Shown here: piece by piece, positions 43,566 through 55,552 of the stretch
Numbering within the stretch: the first letter of the stretch is position 1
Layout of the letters: each line of letters starts with the position of its first letter
Assembly: GCA_020634815.1 (NCBI GenBank)
Contig: JACKBA010000002.1
Location: 310,001 to 374,000 of the forward strand
Length of the DNA stretch: 64,000 nucleotides
Reading direction: 5' to 3'
DNA from: Caldilineaceae bacterium
GTDB taxonomy: Bacteria; Chloroflexota; Anaerolineae; Caldilineales; Caldilineaceae
Made by a program: the position numbers and the translations under genes
The notes under the pieces: generated by a model
Told to the model about the DNA's origin: nothing
The model's database searches: none
The model's input: only the letters and a program-made list of their open reading frames with translations

Positions 43566-44588
43566 TTAGGGTGTGTTCTGGTCGTAGCCGGTGATCAGGT
43601 CGATCAGCACCGGATAGGAAACGTCGATCTTGGCCCCGACCGCATCGGTCGAGATGAAGTCGTGCGGTAGCCAGGGCAGGAGCGGGAAGCGGTAGTGGCC
43701 GACTGCGGCGCCCTGGCCGCGCCACTTCCCCATCAGGCTGTCGATGGCGCCCAGACTCACGGCAGGATCCCCCCAGTTATCGATAACCAGTTGTTCCTGC
43801 GAGGCCGGCGCCTGGTCTGCCGCCAGCGCACGGATAGCAAGCCCCAGCCGGAAAATCTCGCCCAGTGCGCGCAGCGAGAAGCCCGGATAGCCACTCTCCG
43901 CCTGAAAGTTCGCCTGGTTGATGGGATCCCACCACATATACACATCCGGCGACAGGCCAAGCAAGGAGCGCGTGAGCGCAGGCGTCAGGATATCCGGCAC
44001 GAAGCGGAAGCCCAGCGCGGGCGACATGGGCACAGCCAGCCGCAAGTCGGCGCGGAGCTGGCCGCCCGCTGCGGCCACGTTGCCGCCCAGCGACAGCCCG
44101 GCCATGGTCACCTCGTCGCCCAGCCCGGCCGCGAGATCGAGCGACGGGTCCATGACGGCGAAGAGGTTCTCGGCGGTGAGGTCGGCCAGGTGGTTGCCCG
44201 TGCGGTCCAGGTAGCCGTGGAAGGGCAGCCGGGGGACGTAGACATTGTAGCCCTCGTCGAAGTAGAGTTGCGCCAACTCGTGGTACTGGAACGGGCAGGC
44301 GGTCAACCCGTGAAAGAGCACGATGGCGCGATCAGTCTTTTCGCCGTGGGTGAGCACGTAGGGCAGGCAAATGGGGTCGATGTCGCCACGCGCCTCTTCT
44401 TCCGCGAGCAGGGTGTCGAAGCGGGTCATGGCGTCCGCGTAGCTCTGGGCCGGGTTCGGCGCTGAAGCAAGGGCGGCTGGCTCGATCTCCGGCTGCGTCA
44501 GCGACCAAAGGTAGAGGGCCAGGTAGGCCGATAGAACGAGCGCGATAAATACTAGGACGATGCCGCCGATGATGCGCAGAATTTTCAC
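43566..44588 (-). CDS. Membrane-anchored alpha/beta hydrolase
   Basis: 340 aa. One N-terminal membrane segment (IIGGIVLVFIALVLSAYLALYLW), then an alpha/beta-hydrolase fold. VLFHGLTACPFQYHELA gives the oxyanion region, GLSLGGNVA the nucleophile elbow (serine), and a distal histidine in LPWLPHDFIS is the likely triad member. Related proteins are carboxylesterases or lipases acting on lipids; the substrate is not evident. The active domain is probably outside the membrane. Confidence 0.85.
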   Translation of the reverse strand: MKILRIIGGIVLVFIALVLSAYLALYLWSLTQPEIEPAALASAPNPAQSYADAMTRFDTLLAEEEARGDIDPICLPYVLTHGEKTDRAIVLFHGLTACPFQYHELAQLYFDEGYNVYVPRLPFHGYLDRTGNHLADLTAENLFAVMDPSLDLAAGLGDEVTMAGLSLGGNVAAAGGQLRADLRLAVPMSPALGFRFVPDILTPALTRSLLGLSPDVYMWWDPINQANFQAESGYPGFSLRALGEIFRLGLAIRALAADQAPASQEQLVIDNWGDPAVSLGAIDSLMGKWRGQGAAVGHYRFPLLPWLPHDFISTDAVGAKIDVSYPVLIDLITGYDQNTP

Positions 44589-44644
44589 GTTTCACCGCCT
44601 GCCAATGCAAAGAGGTTCATAGCCTGATTGTGCCAAATTTGGGC

Positions 44645-44700
44645 GGGGCCGCCAAAAAGAACAGGCCCGGTATGGGCAAATCCCATCGTTACCGGGCCTG
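44645..44700 (-). terminator. Intrinsic terminator at the end of the suf cluster
   Basis: CAGGCCCGGT (44662-44671) pairs with ACCGGGCCTG (44691-44700), and ATGGG/CCCAT extend the stem. On the minus strand it is followed by TTCTTTTT. It lies right after the sufT stop. Confidence 0.9.
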
Positions 44701-44733
44701 GAACGCGCACTTTCGGGCGGCGCTCACGAAGCG

Positions 44734-45048
44734 CTAGAAAATCCCCAGCTCTTCCTTGGCCTCTTCGGACATCATGTCCGGATTCCAGAACGGCGACCAG
44801 GTCAGATGAATGTTGACCTCCTCCACATCGGGAAAGGCGGAATGGGTCTCGCGCTGGACGTTGGTGATGATCTCCGGGCCGGCGGGGCAGCCGGGGCTGG
44901 TCAGTGTCATCGTGATTTCGACCGTCTTCTCCGGCGTGATGTCCACGTCGTAGATCAGCCCGAGGTCAACAATGTTCATCATCAATTCGGGATCCTTGAC
45001 CCGCGCCCGAATCACCTCGCGTACTTCTTCGTTGGTTGGCAATGACAT
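44734..45048 (-). CDS. sufT: SufT / MIP18-family Fe-S maturation protein
   Basis: 104 aa DUF59 protein. EEVREVIRARVKDPELMMNIVDLGLIYDV and the conserved cysteine in MTLTSPGCPAGPEI define the family, and the C-terminal VNIHLTWSPFWNPDMMSEEAKEELG matches SufT/PaaD-like members. It helps deliver Fe-S clusters to target proteins. Last gene of the suf cluster. Confidence 0.92.
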   Translation of the reverse strand: MSLPTNEEVREVIRARVKDPELMMNIVDLGLIYDVDITPEKTVEITMTLTSPGCPAGPEIITNVQRETHSAFPDVEEVNIHLTWSPFWNPDMMSEEAKEELGIF

Positions 45049-45084
45049 GGTTCTGCTCCTTCGGTTCGTGGTACGGATCGGCCG

Positions 45085-45402
45085 CTACTCGGGCTGTTCG
45101 ATCCAGACTTCGCCGTCCTTGACCTGCACGGCATAGGTGTTGGTCGCCTCAAAGGCTGGAAAACTCAGCGCGGCGCCGGTGCGGATGTCAAAGCGTGCGC
45201 CGTGACGTGGGCACTGCACCTGGCACTGGTTGACGATGGTGCCCTCGACCAGCGGCCCGCCATCGTGCGTGCACACATCTTCGATGGCGTAGAGTTCGCC
45301 GTCCAGGTTGAACAGCGCGACGCGCACTTGATTGACTTCTACCAGTTTGCTCGCGCCGGCGGGGATGTCGGCGAGAGCGGCTACTTTCACAAAATCGCTC
45401 AT
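45085..45402 (-). CDS. Rieske-type [2Fe-2S] ferredoxin
   Basis: 105 aa small soluble Rieske protein: VCTHDGGPL and CPRHGARFDIRTG hold the two Cys and two His ligands. It resembles the ferredoxin components of ring-hydroxylating dioxygenases, but such genes also occur in suf clusters. Start chosen by homology (MSDFVKVA); an upstream ATG at 45474 has a GAGGAG site four bases away and would add 24 residues of unusual codon use. It may supply electrons for cluster assembly or be a client. Confidence 0.9.
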   Translation of the reverse strand: MSDFVKVAALADIPAGASKLVEVNQVRVALFNLDGELYAIEDVCTHDGGPLVEGTIVNQCQVQCPRHGARFDIRTGAALSFPAFEATNTYAVQVKDGEVWIEQPE

Positions 45403-45488
45403 GATCGTGTCTTCGGGTCGTTGGTTGGTTGGTTCTTCATCCGATTGGGTGGCGTTGGGTGGTGCAAAAAACATGATGCTCCTCTACG

Positions 45489-45872
45489 TCACTCGGGCCA
45501 TTCTTCCAGGCCATAGGCGCCGGCCTTGAGCACCTTGAGCGGCAGCAGCGCGCACTTGAGGCGCACCGGGCCGATCTCGATCCCCAGCATCTCCAGGATG
45601 AACTCTTTGTCGAGCGCCTTGAGATCGTCGAGCGGTTTGCCGATGATCTCTTCCATGAGCATGCTGGCCGTGGCCTGGCTGATGGCACAGCCGTGGCCGT
45701 CAAACGCGGCGTCGACCACGACGCCGTTCTCCACTTTCAACTCGACGGTGATTTCGTCGCCACAGAAAGGATTGTGGTCGTGGTATTGAATGTCGGGGTT
45801 GTCCAGATGCCCCTTGTGCCGCGGATGTTTGTAGTAGTCCAGGATTGCTTCCCGGTAGAGATCGTCGCTCAA
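45489..45872 (-). CDS. sufU: Fe-S cluster assembly protein SufU
   Basis: 127 aa. Ligands C37 and D39 (NPFCGDE), C62 (GHGCAISQ) and C107 (RLKCALLPL) form the SufU zinc/sulfur-transfer site; it accepts sulfur from SufS. TTG start at 45872 supported by AAAGGA six bases upstream and by alignment of LYREAILDYYKHPRHKG with family N-termini; another TTG lies five codons further upstream. Separated from sufS by a toxin-antitoxin-like pair. Confidence 0.94.
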   Translation of the reverse strand: MSDDLYREAILDYYKHPRHKGHLDNPDIQYHDHNPFCGDEITVELKVENGVVVDAAFDGHGCAISQATASMLMEEIIGKPLDDLKALDKEFILEMLGIEIGPVRLKCALLPLKVLKAGAYGLEEWPE

Positions 45873-45883
45873 GCTGATTCCTT

Positions 45884-46228
45884 TCAATGCCCAGATCGGT
45901 CAATCTGTCGATCAATTTCATTGAGAAACTCAGCGAAAAGAACTGCACGCCCTTCAGTCGTCGGGATGTGGGCAGAAGGATCACCGAACGGGTGGACATG
46001 CCATCCTCCGGTGTTATCTGCACCATAGACTCGCCGACCACTCCGGATCAGCGCGTAGCTGACAGTTCTCGTTTGCTGGTTATAGTACGCCTCGAGAAAA
46101 CCTCCGACGAACAAGTCAATATGAATCTTGATTCGCCGCTTTGTCAATGACTCGATGACAGGACTGTCGCAGATCGGCGATTTGTAGGCATCGGAAAAGA
46201 CCTGTCGCTGAAAATCGTCAACCGTCAC
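45884..46228 (-). CDS. Putative toxin of a toxin-antitoxin pair (TumE/DUF6516-like)
   Basis: 114 aa. RRIKIHIDLFVGGFLEAYYN, then SGRRVYGADNTGGWHVHPFGDP, HIPT and a helical end (FAEFLNEIDRQID) resemble small toxins of the DUF6516/TumE type. That family assignment is tentative. It overlaps the upstream partner by four bases (ATGA), as expected for an antitoxin-toxin pair. GC content is visibly lower than in the suf genes on both sides, pointing to recent gain. Confidence 0.6.
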   Translation of the reverse strand: MTVDDFQRQVFSDAYKSPICDSPVIESLTKRRIKIHIDLFVGGFLEAYYNQQTRTVSYALIRSGRRVYGADNTGGWHVHPFGDPSAHIPTTEGRAVLFAEFLNEIDRQIDRSGH

Positions 46229-46533
46229 CAGAGTGACTCCGCCATTGCGCGCAAGTCATCTTCGTCGGTGAGAAGCCCCTCCCATTCCCAGTAGTCTTTC
46301 TCGACCTCATAGGAATGTCGATCTGATATCTTCCCGGCATCCCATGCTGCACGAAAATCAGCGAAAGGCATTCCGTATTTCTCCTCAAAGGCTTCCTTTT
46401 CCGCTTCGATCGTGCGCAGGCGCAGTTGCAGCCAATCCTTCACAGCCAGCGTCACAGCGACTTCGAGTCTTGGCTCATGCGTGAGCGTGGTCAATATCGT
46501 TGCAACAGGTTTCGAGATGACATCACTAACCAT
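46225..46533 (-). CDS. Putative antitoxin partner
   Basis: 102 aa, mostly helical: AVTLAVKDWLQLRLRTIEAEKEAFEEKYGM, then FRAAWDAGKISDRHSYEVEKDYWEWEG, a pattern seen in small proteins encoded just before such toxins. A ribosome site AAGGAAAG precedes the ATG, 11 nt after the sufS stop. No DNA-binding motif is clear. Confidence 0.6.
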   Translation of the reverse strand: MVSDVISKPVATILTTLTHEPRLEVAVTLAVKDWLQLRLRTIEAEKEAFEEKYGMPFADFRAAWDAGKISDRHSYEVEKDYWEWEGLLTDEDDLRAMAESLW

Positions 46534-46544
46534 GCGGTCTTTCC

Positions 46545-47786
<1,242 letters not shown>

Positions 47787-47804
47787 ATGGTATCCGTCTG
47801 AAGT

Positions 47805-47930
47805 GAGGGGATGTGCGAATGAAAAGATGAGGGGATGAGAAGATGAGGGAATGATAGAAAACGTCATCCTGTCACCTTGTCATCCTGTCACCTTGTCATC
47901 GTGTCACCCTGTCATCCACTCATCCAATCA
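47805..47930. repeat. GATGAGG/GTCATC-word hairpin between sufS and the sulfurtransferase
   Basis: GATGAGGGGATG-type words (47826-47850) pair with CATCCTGTCACCTTGTCATC words (47865-47925). As minus-strand RNA it forms a long fold-back in the middle of the suf transcript. Confidence 0.8.
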
Positions 47931-47933
47931 CGG

Positions 47934-48791
47934 TCATTTCTCAATCGGCAATTGTACGCCGTTTCCCCACTCCGTCCAAGAACCGTCGTAGTTACGCACA
48001 TTGGGATAACCCAGCAGCCGTGTCAGCACAAACCACGAATGGCTGCTCCGCTCGCCGATGCGGCAATAGGCGACGACGGTATCGGACGGCTTGAGCCCCT
48101 GCTCTTCCTCGTAGATAGCGCGCAGTTCGGCAGCGCTCTTGAAGGTGCCGTCTGGGTTGGCGGCACGCGCCCACGGCACGCTCTTGGCGCCGGGGATGTG
48201 ACCGCCGCGCAGCGCGCCTTCCTGCGGATAGTCGGCCATGTGCAGCAGCTCGCCCTTGTACTCGCCGGGGCTGCGCACGTCGACCAGCGGCAGGCCGGCC
48301 TCCACGTGTTTGAGCACATCGTTGCGGAAGGCACGGACCGGCGCATCGTTGCGTTCTTGTGCCACGTAGCTCGTCGCCGGGTAGGACGGAGTCTCACGCG
48401 TCAGTTCGCGGCCCTCGGCCACCCACTTCATGCGCCCGCCGTCCATGATCTTGGCGTTGGTGTGGCCGAAGAGTTGGAAGACCCAGTAGGCGTAGGTGGC
48501 CCACCAATTGTTCTTGTCGCCGTAGAAGACGACGGTGGTGTCGTTGGCGATGCCCAGCCGGGACATGAGCGCCTCGAACTGTGGCTTGGAAATATAGTCG
48601 CGCACCACGGGATCGTTGAGATCCACATGCCAGTCCACCTTGACGGCGCCGGGGATGTGGCCCACTTCGTAGAGCAGGATATCCTCGTTGCTCTCCACCA
48701 GCCGGATCGACGGGTCGCTGCCGTGCGCAGCAACCCACTCCGTGCTGACGAGCGCGTCGGGATTGGCGTAACCCTTGTCGGAAATGTTCAT
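47934..48791 (-). CDS. Thiosulfate/3-mercaptopyruvate sulfurtransferase (tandem rhodanese)
   Basis: 285 aa with two rhodanese domains. The N-terminal one is inactive (VVFYGDKNNWWA where the cysteine would be); the C-terminal one has the active cysteine in VAYCRIGERSSHSW (about 242). PGAVKVDWHVDLND and GGHIPGAKSVPWA are family blocks. It moves sulfur from thiosulfate or mercaptopyruvate, offering a second sulfur source inside the suf cluster. Start ATG has AGGAGG. Confidence 0.93.
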   Translation of the reverse strand: MNISDKGYANPDALVSTEWVAAHGSDPSIRLVESNEDILLYEVGHIPGAVKVDWHVDLNDPVVRDYISKPQFEALMSRLGIANDTTVVFYGDKNNWWATYAYWVFQLFGHTNAKIMDGGRMKWVAEGRELTRETPSYPATSYVAQERNDAPVRAFRNDVLKHVEAGLPLVDVRSPGEYKGELLHMADYPQEGALRGGHIPGAKSVPWARAANPDGTFKSAAELRAIYEEEQGLKPSDTVVAYCRIGERSSHSWFVLTRLLGYPNVRNYDGSWTEWGNGVQLPIEK

Positions 48792-48828
48792 GGTTCCTCC
48801 TCTGCCTTTTGTATTGCCGGAGAGACAG

Positions 48829-48886
48829 AATAGGAGATTGGAGGCAGCAGGGGAACGCCCGGCCAATCTCGCAATCTCCTACCCTC
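48829..48886. repeat. GGAGATTGGAG fold-back
   Basis: AGGAGATTGGAG (about 48831-48842) pairs with CAATCTCGCAATCTCCT (about 48864-48880). It belongs to the GATTGGA word family seen at 29886 and 31503 and lies between the sulfurtransferase and sufD. Confidence 0.75.
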
Positions 48887-48924
48887 TAGATATTCGTTCG
48901 TGTCGCCCGATCGACGGATGTCGA

Positions 48925-50265
<1,341 letters not shown>

Positions 50266-50308
50266 GTCAATAACTCCTATCGTATGTGACAGGTCGGTAG
50301 GTTGACAA

Positions 50309-50453
50309 AACGAGAGAATGATCAGGTGACAAGATGACAAAATGATGGGATGACTAGATGACTCTTGCGGCAAGAATTTGCGTTGCGCTTCATCCGGTCA
50401 TCTTCTCATCCTGTCATTCTCTTCACCCTTTCACTCCCTCATCTTCTCAACCA
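50309..50453. repeat. GATGACAA/CATCTTCTCATCC-word hairpin between sufB and sufD
   Basis: GGTGACAAGATGACAAAATGATGGGATG-type words (50314-50366, several copies of GATGAC) pair with GGTCATCTTCTCATCCTGTCATTC words (50396-50450). Same word family as 47805-47930 and 36304-36343. Confidence 0.8.
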
Positions 50454-51869
<1,416 letters not shown>

Positions 51870-51884
51870 TGGATTCTCCTTTGC

Positions 51885-52694
51885 TTACGCGGCCACGGCT
51901 TCGCCGAACTCGCGCTCGACCCAACCGTAACCCTTCTCTTCGAGCATATGGGCGACTTCGGGGCCGCCGGTCATGACGACGCGGCCGCCGTAGAAAATGC
52001 TGACGTAGTTCGGCTTGACGTAGTTCAGAATGCGCTGGTAGTGCGTAATCAACAGAAAGCCGCGATCCGGGGTCGCCAGCTTGTTGATGCCATCCGACAC
52101 GACGCGCAGCGCGTCGATGTCCAGGCCGGAGTCCGACTCATCAAGGATGCCGAACTTGGGCTCGAGCATGGCCATCTGCAAGACCTCGGTGCGCTTCTTC
52201 TCACCGCCCGAGAAGCCGTCGTTTAGGTAGCGGCGGGCAAAGCTCGGGTCGACGTTGAACTCTTTCATCTTGTCGGTAAGCTCGCGGCGGAACTCGCGCA
52301 TGGGCATGAGATTGCTGCCGATGACGCCGCTGCGCCCTTCCGCCTCGACCGGCCGGGTCGTGTAGCCGCGCACGTTGCTTACCGCGGTACGCAGGAAGTT
52401 CGCCACGCTCACACCGGGCACGGCCACCGGGTACTGGAAAGCCAGGAAGACGCCGGCCTTGGTGCGCTCGTCCGGCTCCATCTCCAGGATGCTCTCGCCG
52501 TCGATCAAAATATCGCCGTCGGTAATCTCATAGTGCGGGTGGCCGGCAATGACATAGGCCAGGGTCGACTTGCCCGAGCCGTTAGGCCCCATCAGCGCAT
52601 GGATCTCACCGCTGCGCAGGGTCAGGTTGACGCCCTTCAGAATCTCGCGGTCCTCGACCGTCGCGTGAAGGTTGCGAATTTCCAGAACACTCAT
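51885..52694 (-). CDS. sufC: SUF ATPase SufC
   Basis: 269 aa ABC-type ATPase: Walker A GPNGSGKST, Q-loop AFQYPVAVPG, signature FSGGEKKRTEV, Walker B FGILDESDSGLD and switch histidine in LITHYQR. It drives conformational change of SufBD. Ribosome site AGAGGAG. Confidence 0.97.
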   Translation of the reverse strand: MSVLEIRNLHATVEDREILKGVNLTLRSGEIHALMGPNGSGKSTLAYVIAGHPHYEITDGDILIDGESILEMEPDERTKAGVFLAFQYPVAVPGVSVANFLRTAVSNVRGYTTRPVEAEGRSGVIGSNLMPMREFRRELTDKMKEFNVDPSFARRYLNDGFSGGEKKRTEVLQMAMLEPKFGILDESDSGLDIDALRVVSDGINKLATPDRGFLLITHYQRILNYVKPNYVSIFYGGRVVMTGGPEVAHMLEEKGYGWVEREFGEAVAA

Positions 52695-52839
52695 TGCTGT
52701 TACTCCTCTTTGCGAAAGCTTGGCAATCTACTTGCCGAATTCAACTCTTTTGACAATAGCTCGTACTACCGTAAAGGCAATCCACTGTCCAAACAGCGTT
52801 CCTTCATCCAATTCCAGTGGCGCCCTGTACAAAACCCGT
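52695..52839 (-). other. sufR-sufC intergenic region
   Basis: 145 nt with a short inverted repeat (GGCAA/TTGCC near 52714-52733) and a possible weak promoter on the minus strand. The sufC-to-sufT genes may be served by this region or by read-through from the sufR promoter. Confidence 0.35.
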
Positions 52840-53523
52840 TCAATCATGGGCGGCGTGCCCGTTACCAGTCGCCGCGCTGCCGTTGCGTGCAGCCGCCACA
52901 ACCGTGAAGGTGCAGCCGGCGTGTCCCTCCAGCATGCACTGGCTCAGGCTGACATCGGTGCCAAGCACCTTCTCGAGCATGCTGCGGTCCATCTCGCAGA
53001 TTTCACGGTGCTCCTGCGCCAGTTCGTGAAAGGGGCAATTGTAGGTGCGCAGAACGATTTCCTCATTGGCGGTTAGAGCGTCGGCCAACACGCCGTTACC
53101 GTTGAGCGCCTGGGCCAACTCACCGACCCGGTCCTGCAACAACGTCGAGCGCACGGAGGAAGCATATTTGCCCGCCAGTCGCGTGCCGACGCGGTCGAGC
53201 AATTCGGTCGCGCGCGACTCGCCTTCGAGGTGGAAAACCTCCTCCAGCAGCGTCAGCGCCAGATCATCACAGTGACAGGCAAACAACTCCTGCACTTTGG
53301 CCGTTGTAAAATAGGCATGGTGGGGGCGCCCAACGCCGGAGTGAACCGGCCGGCGCTCGATATAGCCCTCCGCCTGCAAGGTGGTCAAGTGCTGGCGTAC
53401 GGCCGTCGTCGTCACGCCCAGCAATTCCTCGATCTCCTTGATCGTGGCCGAGCCCTTGCGCTGCAAGAACTCCACAATCTGCCAGAGCGGCGATTCACGT
53501 CGGTTGAAAGTGCTCAGTGTCAT
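52840..53523 (-). CDS. sufR: SufR-type Fe-S sensing transcription repressor
   Basis: 227 aa. N-terminal winged helix (LWQIVEFLQRKGSATIKEIE, TAVRQHLTTLQAEGYI, GRPHHAYF). The C-terminal half holds cysteines C83, C85, C163 (YNCPFHEL), C176, C196 and C204, enough to ligate a 4Fe-4S cluster. SufR represses suf genes when its cluster is intact. ATG at 53523 lies about 55 nt after the predicted transcription start; the longer frame would begin inside the promoter. First gene of the cluster, so self-control is expected. Confidence 0.93.
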   Translation of the reverse strand: MTLSTFNRRESPLWQIVEFLQRKGSATIKEIEELLGVTTTAVRQHLTTLQAEGYIERRPVHSGVGRPHHAYFTTAKVQELFACHCDDLALTLLEEVFHLEGESRATELLDRVGTRLAGKYASSVRSTLLQDRVGELAQALNGNGVLADALTANEEIVLRTYNCPFHELAQEHREICEMDRSMLEKVLGTDVSLSQCMLEGHAGCTFTVVAAARNGSAATGNGHAAHD

Positions 53524-53585
53524 CGAACCTATCGTCCTACCGTCAGCGCCTGCGACGACTCGCAGGTCGTTGTTGTGTGAATTGG

Positions 53586-53614
53586 ACAATAGCATGACAA
53601 AACAATTTTGTCAA
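53586..53614 (-). promoter_or_regulatory. sufR promoter with palindromic operator
   Basis: Minus strand: TTGACA (53609-53614), 17-nt spacer, TATTGT (53586-53591). The palindrome GACAAAATTGTTTTGTC (53596-53612) overlaps the -35 box and fills the spacer, so a bound repressor would block RNA polymerase. SufR is the obvious candidate. Confidence 0.8.
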
Positions 53615-53633
53615 ATGAAAGTGTTTTAATTGC

Positions 53634-53666
53634 AAAAAAGACCGGCGCCATCAATGACGGCGCCGG
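53634..53666 (-). terminator. Intrinsic terminator of the MFS transporter gene
   Basis: CCGGCGCC (53642-53649) pairs with GGCGCCGG (53659-53666); on the minus strand a run of six T (53639-53634) follows after TC. It lies just before the sufR promoter and insulates it. Confidence 0.92.
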
Positions 53667-53697
53667 CAGAGTCCATTCTGGCACGCAGGGGCGAATT

Positions 53698-54924
53698 TCA
53701 ATCGGCAGCCGCGGAAGGTGCTGGAGCCGATACGGGGGCCGATGACGGCAGCGGCTCTGGCAGGGCAGGTTCCGGACGGCGGCCCGATGGCAAGGCAAAG
53801 CCAATCAACCCGGCAATGAGCGGGAAGACGGCCACGACGGAAAGCACCGGCAGCAGGCCAAAGTGCGTGGCCGCAATGGCCTCGAGCCAGGCCATGAACG
53901 ACCCGCTGGCAAAAATGAAGCCGAGCACCAGCCCGCCGGCCAGCCCGCGCCGATTAGGCGCCAGTTCCTGCGTCATGACGAGCAGCAGGCTGTGCGGCAT
54001 GCTCAACAACATGCCGGCTAGAATGGCAACGGCAAAATAGGCGACGCCAGTCACGTGGAGCATGGCGTAGGCGAAGGGAACGCTCGCAATCGAGGCGACA
54101 ATCATGATGGTACGGCGATTGAAGCGATCGCCCAGATAGCCGCCGGTCAGCGTACCTAGCGCGCCGGCAAAGTTGAAGAGCCCGAGCATGAGCCCGAATT
54201 GCGCCGCCGAGAACCCGATCGACTCATAGTACTTGGGCAACAAGGTCGCGTAGCCTTGGGCAGTGCCTGAGCGGAAGAGGATGAAGAGCACGAAGGCCGT
54301 GATGACGATAGCGGCCGCCGTGTGCGCACGGTTGCCCCGTTTGGCCTGATCGTCGACGCGCGGGATCTTTGGCGCAACGGGCAAGGCGTCATTCATGTAC
54401 ATGAACATGAGCACGACGGCCGGAATGGCAATCAGCGCCATATAGGGCATGGCGCCCAGCCCGCGGCTGCCGATGACAAAGCCGGCCAGGATCGGGCCGA
54501 GCGCCAGGCCGGTCTGCCCGCCCAGGAAGAAGTACGATGTCGCCGTCGCCGCCTTCTTGCCGCCGGACGCCGACGCGTTGACCATGCCGGCGGCGTGGAA
54601 GGCGCCGCTGCCCAGCCCGCCGATCATGAGTGCCGTGATGAAGAGCGGGTAGGTGGGCATGAATGCCGCCGCCGCGTAGAAGATTGCGGTCCACAGCACA
54701 CCGACCGCGCCGATCCAGCGCCCGTTCAGCTTGTCGGTCAGGCCACCAAACAGGGGCTGGCTCATGGCGGCGAACATCTGGTACATCATGGCCCCAAAGC
54801 CGATCTGCGCGATGGTCAGGTTGAACTGCGCGGCGGCCAGCGTGAGGATGATCGCCACGGACGAGTTCAGGATATCGATCGAAAAATGGCCGTACGATGC
54901 GGCCATCAGGCGCTTTTTGTTCAT
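53698..54924 (-). CDS. Major facilitator superfamily transporter (fosmidomycin-resistance-like)
   Basis: 408 aa with about 12 membrane segments. ASYGHFSIDILNSSVAIIL at the start, GGLTDKLNGRW and GGYLGDRFNRRT as the two cytoplasmic loop motifs, and GAFHAAGMVNASASGGKKA resemble the Fsr/NarK-like branch of MFS exporters. ATG giving MNKKRLMAAS is used. Substrate unknown; the tail is a Pro/Ala/Ser linker. Confidence 0.9.
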   Translation of the reverse strand: MNKKRLMAASYGHFSIDILNSSVAIILTLAAAQFNLTIAQIGFGAMMYQMFAAMSQPLFGGLTDKLNGRWIGAVGVLWTAIFYAAAAFMPTYPLFITALMIGGLGSGAFHAAGMVNASASGGKKAATATSYFFLGGQTGLALGPILAGFVIGSRGLGAMPYMALIAIPAVVLMFMYMNDALPVAPKIPRVDDQAKRGNRAHTAAAIVITAFVLFILFRSGTAQGYATLLPKYYESIGFSAAQFGLMLGLFNFAGALGTLTGGYLGDRFNRRTIMIVASIASVPFAYAMLHVTGVAYFAVAILAGMLLSMPHSLLLVMTQELAPNRRGLAGGLVLGFIFASGSFMAWLEAIAATHFGLLPVLSVVAVFPLIAGLIGFALPSGRRPEPALPEPLPSSAPVSAPAPSAAAD

Positions 54925-55552
54925 ACTTGCTACCCCAATCCCTGCACAAAGCAATAAGCCCCATCATATCACAGAGAGCCGGCTCTGACACCGTATGCGG
55001 TCATTCGATTTCTATCTTTTGGCGATCGGCGCCATCGACTGGCAACACATTCATTGCGGATCCGGCCTCAAAATCAGCTACTCAATTCGCCGTAGCGACG
55101 TTCGTACACATGGGATCATCCGCCAGTCCATTCGTAAGCAAAAACTGCGATCCTTCGCGACAATTGACCGATTGTTGTCCTGGAAAAAGACTAGACATTT
55201 GTGCCCGCACGTCGCAGCATTGTGCCGATGCGCCCGATCCGGAACGCACAGCACAGATGCCGTCAATTGCCGATTGAACTGCCGGCCGAAACGAACTAAG
55301 CTATTTCTCAGAGCGGATACCGAACGGCTTCATCAATTCTTCTTTCGCCGCCGGCTCCGACCTATACAGCAGTACACTGACATAGAAGGACTATCGCCGG
55401 CAACTCACACCTCACTTTCACTATCTGTAGCGGCTACTCTGTTCTGCCAGCAGAGCAAAGTCACACCTTCATTTGTTTTGGGTCGTCTGCTCATGGACGC
55501 CCCATAGTCTGTTTGCTCATCTGTTCTTATTGCACTTATCCGGAGGATTCAT
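54925..55552 (+). other. Divergent gap upstream of the cohesin-type genes
   Basis: About 630 nt, clearly less GC-rich than the surroundings. Reading frames here are short and lack ribosome sites. One small fold-back (CTCTG/CAGAG near 55437-55456) is visible. The long leader ends with TCCGGAGG, the ribosome site of the next gene. Confidence 0.4.

Noticed and set aside
53524..53595. N-terminal extension of sufR
   Set aside because: It would begin within the predicted promoter, upstream of the likely transcription start.
54925..55552. Small genes in the gap before the cohesin-type proteins
   Set aside because: Frames such as 54995-55507 lack a ribosome site and any recognisable motif, and the composition is non-coding in look.
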